A stretch of DNA of 64,000 bases, taken from NCBI RefSeq assembly GCF_905147365.1, contig NC_056428.1:36437001-36501000 (forward strand), given 5' to 3'. How positions within the stretch are numbered: position 1 is the stretch's first letter; the number at the start of each line of letters is the position of its first letter. The translations under genes and the position numbers were made by a program. This DNA comes from Aricia agestis (lineage: Eukaryota > Arthropoda > Insecta > Lepidoptera > Lycaenidae). This document shows, in pieces, positions 25,201-37,300 of the stretch. The notes beneath the pieces are model-generated. The model did not search any database and was not told the origin of the DNA. It worked only from the letters and a program-made list of their open reading frames with translations.

Positions 25201-28200
25201 CCGTCCGCGTCTGTACTGTGAATTTTTACCGGGCGATTTTTAGGGCCTGTTTCACCACTTTCTGATAAAGTGCCTAATAGGCTATTCACAACTTTTTTGA
25301 CAGATTCTCCATACTTGATCTGTCAAGTTAATTGGTGGATAGCCTTATCAGGGAGTGGTGAAACAGGCCCTTAGTCTCGCGAATTTATTCATAACTAGAT
25401 GTCCCGCGCGGCTTCGCCCGCGTAAATTACGAATCAAAGTCAAAGTCAAAATTTTTTATTCAGAATAGGTTTTTTTCAAACACTTTCCGAACGTTGATGC
25501 TACTGGGGCCTACCACCGGAATTTTACGGAAACCGTACATTTTCCCATAAAAAATAGCTCTTATGTCCCTACACCCTTCACTTGGTTTACTCTATATCTG
25601 TGCCAAATATTGCCATAAAAATTGCTCCAGTAGTTCGTAATTTCTAATATTTCCCCCGTTTTTCCCACATTTTCCTGAGTTTATTCGGTCGTATTAGTCT
25701 TAGCGTGATAATATATAGCCTATAGTCTTACTCGATAAATTAGCTATCTAACACTGAAATAAGTTTTTAAATCGGACCAGTAGTTCCTGAGATTAGCGCG
25801 TTCAAGCAAACATGCTCTCAAGCAATATTAAGTAAGTATAGATTTTTTTCAATTATCGCTTGACAAACTCGAGTCTCGATCTAAAAGACACGTACCAATA
25901 ACAGGGTCATTATAGGCTCATCTCATTCTCACGACACCGAAGTCACCACATGTTTCCATATAAATTTTGAGGAGTTCCCTCGATTACTTATGCATCCTTC
26001 ATCAGATCACCACTTTTGTGAATATAATACCAAATTGGGATGATATCCTGTATACCAAAAGAAAAATTTTGAAAATCGGTTAACAAACGGCGGAGTAATC
26101 GTTGAACATAAGAAAACGAACATAACACCTCCCCCATTTTGAAAGTCGGATAAAATTGTAGCCTATGTGTTATTCTGATGTATAAGCTATATTATTGTAA
26201 AATTTCATTAAAATCCGTTCAGTAGTTTTTGCGTGAAAGAGTAACAAACATCCATACATCCACACATCCACACATCCATACATCTAAACAAACTTTCGCC
26301 TTTATAATATTAGTAGGATATAATTTTTTCATCGGCAGTTCGGATACTCTCAAAAGATTCCAGATCTTTGCAAAAGACGTGTTACAGAATCGCGAGAAAA
26401 ATCCGCGCGGTTAAAATTCGTAGTACTGACAGGCCCTTAACCCATCAAGCACCATATAAAGCTCACCGGTGAGCGAGACAATAACAATAGATTTCCAAGA
26501 ATCCACGATCGAAGGATTAAAGTTGAGACGTCGAAATTGACGAAGCTGAATGATACAAGTTATTTCTCGCTTTAGCTCCACTCAGTCTTCTGAAAATGAT
26601 CAAAAACCTACATTACCTACTGCGTTTCTACTTTGATGTTCGACTGTACTATGCTGTTTATCCGGATTCCGGACTGGATTAGTTATTGGCTTAAAATAGC
26701 TGAATCTGGTTACAGGCTACGCTGCCATGAATTGACCTGTGAACTTTGCAGGGCGATATAAAGCCAGCTAATTCGCCTATCGTTGTGGACCGTGCTTTTG
26801 TCTCGTGTTCTAGCTATCTCTCAAGAACGCTTCGAGAATATCTAAGTTATGCCACAGAATAGATAATACTACAGTTTATGCTACTAATTTATTCGTATTT
26901 GTAGACTTGACTAATCAAATATGCCACATACAGTACCTGGGACAATTAATAAGTCCGGGTGCCATATAGCAGTGGTACTCAACCTTTTTTTATACGGGCA
27001 ACAAACACGTTTTGTCGCGGGCCGCAAGTCGCAACCAACATATTTAAAATATTAAAAAATGTTGGTGGGTCCAAAAATAACATTCTTCAAAAGTACCCAT
27101 TGAAAAGGGAAAAAAATCACGACTTTCATGATGATTGACAGTATTTTCACAGTGGGCGTGAATTTCAAAACGATTAAACTTCACGCGGTCCAGAGATAGA
27201 ATCCCGGCGGGCCGCATGTTGAGTTAGGTGCCTTATAATGTCTAAAAAGAATTGAATCATCGTGTATCTGTCGCAGTCCACTGGTTAAAATAGCCGTTCA
27301 ATCAAACAACTAGCCCTTTGACTGAACAACGCCATTCAATCACACGGCTATATGTCGTTTAGCCGACTTATTGACTGAAACGTTCAAAACTACAGCTAGA
27401 CGACGCTTAGCTAACTGGTTAAACCGCAAATTAACTAAGGTGACCATTACTTTAGTGTTATTATTACACAAGCGCAATGACAACAAGCAGAATAAATTGT
27501 ATTCTAACTCATTTTGAACACAATTGCAATAATTACCTTGGTGATGCATTTTATAATCCCGTAATTTCTCCCCAAATATTTGTTTGAATTTTGATTCACT
27601 CGTAATTATATGTGCCTCCATAATTTCTGTCACTTTAATAACACTTGTAACGTATATTTATGAAAAATATCTTATTAATACAATCACAAAACACCGGCTA
27701 GTTGGCGCCATATTGTAAACAAAACACACCTAGCGCGGTGGTGAGCGCTAAACTAATTCAATCAAACGGCTGCTTTTGAATCAGCTGTAGTGTTAAACGT
27801 TTCGAGCGACTGAAATATTTAATTAAAAAGCTAGACGTGTGATTTAATGGCGTTGTTCAGTCAAAGGGCTAGCTGTTTGATTGAACGGCTATTCTAACCA
27901 GTTGGCTGCGACATATCCATGCTAAAACAATGATGTATCCGAGTGCAATGTTAGAAAATGAAGATTCAGAAAATAAGCCACTCTCCAAGTCTTTGTATGT
28001 CCACAATGTATCCTTTCCATTAAACGCCTTCGCCCTTCCTACATACCTACTTTGAATGGAAAACATTTTCACCGGGAGGACACAAGGGTAAGATTCATTT
28101 AAACAGGTTAGGGGCCATTCATTAGTTACGAGATGTTTTTAAGTTTGTTTTTAGGGTTCCGTACCCAAAGGGTAAAAACGGGATCCTATTACTGAGACTT

Positions 28201-31200
28201 CGATGTCTGTCCGTCTGTCTCCAGGCTGTAACTCAAGAACGGTAATAGCTAGAGAGTTGAAATTTTTACAGATTATGTATTTCTGTTGCCGCTATAACAA
28301 CAAATACAATATAATAAAAACAAAATAAATTAAATATTTAAGGGGGGCTCCCATACAACAAACGTGATTTTTCAAACATTTTTTGCTCGGTATCAATGAC
28401 GACAACAGGTAGGCACTTGAAATGTAGACAAAATACTCAGCTGTATTTATCCATACTAATATTATAAATGCGAAAGTGTGTCTGTCTGTCTGTCTGTCTG
28501 TTACCTCTTCACGGCCAAACCGTTGAACCGATTATGCTGAAATTTGGTATGGAGATACTTTGAGACCCGGGAAAGGACATAGGATACTTTTTATCCCGGA
28601 AAAATGTACGGTTCCCGCGCGATAAACGAATATTGGCGCAACGGAGTTGCGGCCGTCATCTAGTACTTTAATAATAAATAATAAAATTTAAATAAAATAA
28701 ATAATTAAGGGGGGCTACCATACAAAAAACACAATTTTTTACTATATTTGCTCTATAATGGTACGGAACCCTTCGTGCGCGAGTCCAACTTGCACTTGGC
28801 CGATTACATTTTTTTAAAACGAGACAGTTCTTTTTGGTAAGTGGTGATGTTTTGCACTACCAATTTCTCATCCAATTAAGGATCACGTGTATTTTTGAAG
28901 TTAAGTATATTAAAAAAAACTTGTTTTAAACAGTTTAATTAATTTGTGGAAAAATAGGCAACCAACTAACATAATTGCAGAGAAACGACAAATTAAGAGT
29001 ACTTATTATAGGTCTACCAGAATCTGATGGCAAAAAGTGAGAAAAGAAATTGACTTAGCAATAATTGGAATAAAACATTTACAAGCCTTATAGCGGCGGA
29101 TTCTGTGTGTGAAACATTATACAAAAAATTATCCAATGATCAAGGATATTTTTTGAAAATCTGTCATCGAAATTTTCCATCACATTCTGGTAGACCTATA
29201 GTTATTAGGTTTTATATTGAACAAATTAATCATCAGTCCTATCACGTGGTCTATTCTTCATGTGTGCCAAATAACATAAAAATTGCTCCAGTAGTTTCTT
29301 AAGATTATAAGCAATTTTAAATAACTTCCTCCGTTTTTTCCACATTTTCCTCTATTTCTTCGCCCTTATTACTCGTAGCATGATAAAGTATATTTTATAG
29401 CCTTCCTCAATAAATGGGCTATTTAACACTGAAATTTTTTTTTCAAAAAGAATCAGTAGTTCCTGAGATTAGCGCGTTCAAATAAGCCCTTTCAAATAAT
29501 TTCCCACGTTTTTTCCACACTTTCCTCTATTTCTTTGCTCTTATTAATTTTAGCTTAATTAAATATAGCCTATAGAATTCCGTAACAAATTTGCTATCTA
29601 ACACTGAAAGAATTTTTCAAATCGGACGAGTAGTTCCTGAGATTAGCGCGTTTAAATAAGCCCTTTCAAATAATTTACCCCCGTTTCTTCCACACTTTCC
29701 TCTATTTCTTCGCTCTTATTAGTATTAGCTTGATGAAATATAGCCTACTAGCTGTTGCCCGCGACTTCGTCCGCGTGGACTTCAGTTTATAGTGCGCGAT
29801 GTCAACAAAATTGGTGTCAAAAGCTTTTATAAAAAAAACCCTGGTACCCCTTAAATCAAAACAGCTGTGCAGTGTGCACATAATATTTAATTTTTTTTAA
29901 TTAAACTTTATATTTTATGCCAAATTTTAAAGCTTATTTAGCCCCCCAATTAAACAACTTTACCCATAAACTATTTATCATTAATAGGTTTAAGGTTACG
30001 TCACTGTATCACTGTATATAATATAAAGTACTGACTTATTAAATAACGTAATAAAAGAAATAACAATCGAAAAAAATCGAAACTCGAATGTATGATGATA
30101 CCACCTCTTATAGAAACATGTTGGGCAAGCGTTAGCGCGATGTAAGAGACGCACGGCGCCATCTAGTATGAATTTTTGGAACTAACTTAATTTGAACAAA
30201 TTTTCGTATTTTCACCCCCTTACAACCCTTTTTCCAGTAAAAAAGTAGCCTATGTCCTTTCTCAGGCTTTAGACTATCTGTATACAAAATTTCATTACAA
30301 TCGGTTCGGTAGTTTTGGCGTGAAAGCGAGACAGACAGACAGACAGACAGAGATACTTTCGCATTTATAATATTAGTATAGATAGCCTTCCTCGATAAAT
30401 GGGCTATCTAACACTGAAAGATTTTTTTCAAATCGGACCAGTAGTTCCTGAGATTAGCACGATCAAACAAACAGACAAACTAACAAACTCTTCCGCTTTA
30501 TAATATTAGTATAGATTCACGCTTCGGGCCTTACGTGACCACTGGACGGCTCCTTAGTCGGAGCTCTCGTTTGCGGCTGCCTTTTTACAAGCTTTTATTT
30601 ATCTTGCCATGTTCGTGGTTTGTTAAGGTCTAATCGCGCATCTGAATTTCATCAGCTACAACTCGGCTGAAGCGTTTCATTTAAAACCTGACGGAGGATC
30701 TCCTAAATTTAAAGGATTTTTATAAACTACTCTCACAATTTTATTGAAAAAATTCATCGCTCGCTGACAGTCGGCGACGACACCCAAATGACATATCAGC
30801 GCAAACCGCAGTGCCTTGCCAGTGTTCAAAAACGCTTCCTAAAGGCTAAAATCATCCTTTATTCAACAAAGCTTAAAGGGGTCAATCAACTTTTATTTGT
30901 CCTACAAGCACTATGTTTTGTCCCTGGCCAATAATCGCAGTTATAGAGAAAATTAAGTGGTTTGTTGATATATATTGCAGTTATATTTTTATCAAGCAAA
31001 CACACGACTAAATTATTTTAAATAAATCACTATTATACCGGATTTTAATGGATATACATTAACATTATACAGGCTGTAACAAAAATAAGTGATAATACTT
31101 TAGGGTGTGTACGTGTTCCTTGTAGAGAGTTCACTGTGAAAGTAGCAGCGCTGAAAGACCAACAATTTTTTCACTTTTGTATGGGGAAACTGGTGACGCT

Positions 31201-31316
31201 CGGGCCCTTGCCCATACAAAAGTGAAAAAAAAATTCGTCTTTCAGAGCTGCTGCTATCACAGTAACTGTCTATAAGAGGTTACATCAGAGGTTTCACCCG
31301 GACATCCACTAATATA

Positions 31317-31350
<34 letters not shown>

Positions 31351-34300
31351 ATGTCCGGGTGAAACCTCTGATGAAGCGTTTTATTGTTTGTCCCCCAGAA
31401 TAGGTTAGAACTTAGTAAAAGAAAACATTACTATAAACAAAAAATACTATATGACAATTAATTACGTTTGTAAATAATTGTATACCTATACAATGTCTTA
31501 GATAATGCTAACATACAGATTTATGTTTACTTCGTAATTTTAATATTCGACTCATAATACTACATTATATAATTACCTATGTTTAAAAGCGGTATGTCTA
31601 CCAAACATACCGCTTTAAAATTATAGTTTAGGTAAGGCAGAAAATTTGTTCAAAGATGTGTTTTCCAATGACGCCAATATGATGATCAACTCGGCAAAAT
31701 GCGAAATGATATTTTATTGATAATTGTAAAACAAAATAGGAGGCATTTTGAGCGTTTTGATCGTTTTTAACATCAAATGGAACACGGGGATAATAGCACT
31801 GATTTTGACCACGCGCTATAATTGTAGGTACTATCGACTATGTTGTAGGTTTGTATGTTGACACTGACAATTCAGCAATGTGAAAACATTTTCCAGCTTA
31901 GGGCCAACCCACACGTACCACAACCACACGACAACCGCAACCACACGACAAACACACGACGTGGTCGGGCGTATATTTCGTATTGTAAATGAACTGGACC
32001 ATTCACACGTACCATTTTGCAGTCGTTGTCGACCACTTGTAAAATACCGACCACATCGCAACCACGTCGCAACCACGTCGCAACCACATCGCAACCACAA
32101 CGTTGCGTCGATGCAACGACACGCCGCCCGCGCTCTTCCAAAGCAAAAGTTGGTACTGAGTAATGGGTACGCCATCTAGTACGAAACTTCACTCACGAAT
32201 GCGTTTCGTTACTCGCATTTTTCGTTGCCGTATATTTTTTTATTTACTTAATGTTTTTTTTAAATATAATAATAATATAATTATTATTATTATGTTTTTT
32301 TAGGGTTCCGTACCCAAGGGGTAAAACGGGACCCTATTACTAAGACTTCGACTTCGACTTTTGTCCGTCTGTCTGTCCGTCCGTCAGTCTGTCTCCAGGC
32401 TGTATCTCAAGAACCGCTATATATACCTTCTGAAATTTTCACAAATTGTGTATATCTGTTGCCGCTATAACAACAAATACTAAAAACAATATAAAGTTAA
32501 TATTTAAGGGGTTCCCATACAACAAACGAGATTTTTTGGCCTTTATGGCTCATAAATCATAATCCATAATGGCAATATGTTGATTGTAGACACTTGAAAT
32601 TTTCACAAAATCCTCAATAGGGATGTAGTCAGTAAACGAAATATAATACAAATTATTGTTTTTTAGGGTTCCGTACCTCAAAAGGAAAAAACGGAACCCT
32701 TATAGGATCACTTTGTTGTCCGTCTGTCCGTCCGTCCGTCTGTCAAGACCCTTTTTCTCAGGAACGCGTGGAGGTATGAAGCTGAAATTTATATCAATTA
32801 CTCAGGTCTACTGTCCCTTGAAGCTGTGAAAAAATCAAACTTCTAAGCCAACGCAATCAAAAGATACAGCCGTTTATGCCGCAAATTTTCGACACTTGCA
32901 AGGGAATCAAAACCTACAGGGTGCTTCCCGTGAACTCAGAATCTTGAAATTTGGTACGAAGCAACGTCTTATAGCATAGATAAAGGAAAAATTACGAAAA
33001 CCATAAATTTTTAGTTACATCACATAATATATTTTTTTTTAATAATTTTAAACTTACTACCCATTTCCTCATAAACGAGTAGAGGTATTAAATTGAAATT
33101 CATACCAAATACTCAGGTCTATAATACCTTTAAGCTGTAACAAAATCAAACTTCTATGTCAACGCAATCAAAAGAAACAGCAATTTAAGCTGCATATTTT
33201 GAAACTCGCAAGTACTCGCAAGGGAATCAAAACCTAAAGGGTACTTCCAGTCGACCTAGAATCTTGAAATTTGGCATGAAGCAACGTTTTATAGCACACA
33301 TAAAGGAAAAATTCCGAAAACCTTAAATTTTTAGTTACATTACAAAATATATATTTTTTAATAAATATAAACTTATTACTTTTTTCCTCATGAACGCGTA
33401 GAGCTATCAAGTTGAAATTCATATCAAATACTTAGATCTAATTGACGAACTTTGTAAACCTTGCAGGTTTGTACGGAACCCTCGGTGCGCGAGTCCGACT
33501 CGCACTTGGCCGGTTTTTTTTTTGAGAGTTTGTATTATAGAGTTACCGAAAACGGCATATTTTTACTCATTAACTTTATAATATTTTTATTTTATTTAAT
33601 AAAAAGTAAATATTTAATGCGTAATATCACGTGATCGCAAACAGTCATCACACGTCACGATCTTCAAAACATTGTGTGTGACAGTGACATTTCGATGTCA
33701 AACCCATACAAAGATTTTTGTTGTTTGGAGGACCGTGACGTCATAGCGACGCCATGATAAACTTTAGCTTTTAGCGGGAAATTTTAAAACGAAATTTAAT
33801 AACTGGTTTTTTTAATTGAAATAAGAGTGTATTTATTTTTTATATATATTTTTAGCTCAAACAATATATGTACATCAGTAAAATTAATATATTTCCCAAA
33901 AATAGTCTACACCCCTATTATATGTATTCCTTAATATTTGATAATATAATTAAAATAAATAATTAAGGGGGGCTCCCATACAAAAAACACATTTTTTCCC
34001 TACTTTCGCTCTATAACAGTACTGAACCCTTCGTGCGGGAGTCTGACTCGCACTTGGCCGATTTTATTTTACTAAAATGTCGCGACAAGCATATTGCTAC
34101 CAGCTGATGATAAGCGTTAACGCTTGCAGTATTCTAGGTTTAATTTAATTTAAAAAAAAAGATTTTATAGTCCGGGTTCCCTAGAACATTTTTTTTAATA
34201 AAGCAAATTTTTCGTGAGTAGTTCTTCATTTTGATAAGACGAACAGCAATCAACAAGCCGGAGTCGAACTACAATAGTTCGACTTGCACATGACGCAACC

Positions 34301-37300
34301 ACGTCGCAACCACATCGCAACCACGTCGCAACCACATCGCAACGTCATTTTGTCGGTACCACAACGCAACCACAAAATGCTGCAGCGACACCATTCACAC
34401 GTAACCACAGCTCGACGACATTTTGTCGTTGCGATGTCGTGTGGTTGTGGTACGTGTGGGTTGGCACTACAGATGGGTAATGGAAAAATTTCCGAAAGAA
34501 AAGAAAAGAAAAAAGAAAAATTTCCAATATATTTTTCCAATTTTTTAAATATTTTTCCAAGTTGAAATGTCAACCAAGATTAGAAAATAAAACAAGGCAA
34601 CTGCGGGATAACATTTTAAGGCTTTTATTTTAAATTTTTTTTCTTGGAAACTTCTATGATTTGTTGCATAAGCCGGCACTTAGATGATCAATTGTATTGT
34701 GCAATATCACGCTTCAATTTTATTAAACAGTTTATTTGACAATTATTAGATTGAAGGTGCGCGATGTTCAATATCAACCCTAGACGTTCAATAATATTTC
34801 GCAATACGTGATAAGGCGCAAAATTGCTCTTTGATAATCTTTGCAAGATTATCAAAGAGCTGAAATTCACGCTTTGCAAGAGTCACAAGACCGCAAGCTC
34901 GGCGCTTTGCAGGAGTCTCAAGACCGCAAGCTCGGCGCTTTGCAGGAGTCTCAAGAGCAACAAAAGAACCTCCAAGAGAAAGCGCTTCTGGCCATAAAGG
35001 ATGTCAGTGACACGGTGACTAAGCTTCGTAAAGATGTCGACGTAATGAAAAAACGAGTTACTGGGTTAGAGTCGGTTGTGGAAAATTTGAAAACCGGATT
35101 CACTGAACTACAGAAGAGAGTAGTACGCCTTGAAACTACGGGAGTTGCGGTGTCTAGTGGAGCCACTGGTGTGGCGCAAGGGCCAAGAGTAAAGGTGCCG
35201 CCGTATGACGGCACTACTTCTTGGAACGCTTATCGTCGGCAATTTCAGACTGTTGCTACCGCAAACGGATGGACGGAGGAGCAATGCTTGACCGCTCTCA
35301 CTGTTGCACTCAGAGGCCAAGGTGTGTCGGTCCTGGAGGCACTGCCACATATGGGAAATGGTTTCCAAGACCTGATGGAGGCACTGGAATCCAGATACGG
35401 GGAGCGATACCTGGAGCACGTGTTTCATGGCCAACTGCGTGACAGAGTCCAACGTTCAGGAGAAGGACTTCAACAATGGGCGTTGGAAATTGAAAGACTC
35501 ATCAGGAAGGCATATCCAGGAACCGACACCAAGATGATCGACACAAATATTGTTCAAGGATTTGTCGACGGAATCAAAGACTTGGAGGTCAGGGCTGCAG
35601 TAAGACTTGGTCACCATACCTCGCTAAAGGAAGCATTAGCGCATGCTTTGGAAGTCGAGGCTGTTCACCATGACATACGGCAGACCCATAAGATCCACGA
35701 GGTCTCTGAAGAAGTCAAGGAAGTTAAGGCTCCTACGAGGAAAAGATTTGAAGCCATGTGCTATAGGTGTGGTGTGGCATCTTCAGCTAAACTGCCCGCA
35801 GAAGAAGACCCAGATGGCAAGGATGAAAAGGATTGAGGAACAAAAGGAGGAGTTAAAGAAGCAAGCGGTTTCGTCCCCTACCCGGGAACATGGGAAACGA
35901 ATAGAATCCAGAACTAAGGGGCGAGTACTGGATGACGCGGAGAAAGCCCCGGTAACTGTTACCTCCCAGGCACGGAGCGGAACAAAGAGAACAAGAAATT
36001 TGGGGCCCTTAGAGAATGATGCTATGAGAAAGGCTCAAGAAAGAGATGACGACCTACGGCACATCATCACATGAAAGAACCGGGGTGACGTAAAACCAAT
36101 CTGGAGTGAGGTTGCACCCACTGGCGCTGTCACTAAGGCGTACTGGGAGCAATGGGACAGTCTGATACTTCAGGACGGACTACTCTACCGGAAATGGCAG
36201 AAGGCTAACGGCAGAGATTTCTATTTTCAGATAATTGTCCCAAGGGCGAGAGTACCAGATGTTCTCCGCGAGATACATGAGGGCGTATCAGGGAGTCATC
36301 TAGGTGTCAAGAGGATGCTAAGGAAAGTGCGAGAACGATTCTTCTGGTTACATTGGAGAGATGATGTGCAGGATTGGTGCCACAGATGTATTACTTGCGC
36401 TGCTGTAAAGGGACCACAGACCAGGAGTAGTCGTAGGAACAGCGTGGCGCGTTACCATGGCAGTAACAATGATGCTCGGGACGAGCATCTCTAAGAGGGG
36501 AGTAGTGTTACGGTATACGGACATGTGGTGCCATCTAGCGGCAAACCAGCGAAACTGATCAGGGGACACACTACACATAAATCCCCTACTCGAAACTAGA
36601 TGGCGCTAGGTGGTACATGCTCGAGCCTCCTAGAAAGTTCCCATACTTGCTTACTTGTTTACGTGAATCGGGAATTTTCTGGAATTCGTCTCGCCACATA
36701 AATAGTCGCAGGAGGACGGGCCGTAATTCAGTTCGGTTCGAGCGATCATCAAAGCGACTTCAGAGTGACAACAAGTGAGTGAACCAGTGAAACCTGCGAC
36801 ATGGCTACGACCTAGGACAGTGATAGTGCTTAGTAATTGGACCTAGTGATTAGTGTTTGGACTTAGTGCTAAGTGTTGTGACCTAGTGTGTGCTTGTGTG
36901 ACCTAGACTTAGTGAATAAAGTCTTCAAGAGAGTCAGCAGGTCTTTCTCTCCAAATCCTTCGAACCCTAGCACGTAACAATATAAAATTCTCGTGTCACA
37001 GTTTTCGTTGCCATACTCCTCCGAAACGGCTTGACCGATTCTCATGAAATTTTGTGAGCATATTGAGTAGGTCTGAGAATCGACCAACATATATTTTTCA
37101 TACCAAAAATTATTTATATGGCAAAACAACGTTTGCCGGGACAGCTAGTTTACTATAATATTATAAGGCGGAAGAGTTTGTATGAACGCGTTAATCTCAG
37201 GAACTACTGGTCTGATTTGAAAAATTCACTTCTAGATACTTAGCTTATTTATCGAGGAAGGCTTTAGGCTATATTTTATCAAGCCAAGACTAATAGAAGC

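Larger units (their letters stand above)
25197..26436. mobile_element. Outer MITE split by nested insertions, TTA duplication
   Basis: The left arm (GTACTGTGAATTTTTACCGG, CTCGCGAAT) and right arm (ATCGCGAGAAAAATCCGCGC, AGTACTGACAGGCCC) are inverted copies. They are flanked by TTA at 25194-25196 and 26437-26439. The left arm is interrupted by the MITE at 25243-25370 and the centre by an RTE-like copy at 25396-26322. Confidence 0.7.
34845..36979 (+). mobile_element. Gutted Ty3/Gypsy-like LTR retrotransposon
   Basis: From left to right: a 5'-truncated gag, a short stretch of pol just before integrase, the integrase zinc-binding part, the last residues of pol, a purine tract (AAGAGGGGAG) and one 3' LTR. 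The 5' LTR, primer site, protease, reverse transcriptase, RNase H and integrase core are missing through at least two internal deletions. It lies in intron 3 of kon, antisense to it. It is an inert relic of an insect retroelement. Confidence 0.8.

Noticed and set aside
31831..32192. Overlapping ~100-codon frames on both strands
   Set aside because: They are produced by the CGCAACCAC tandem array and terminal repeat of a MITE.
34250..34573. 107- and 93-codon frames on both strands
   Set aside because: Same array-driven artefact in the right-hand MITE part.
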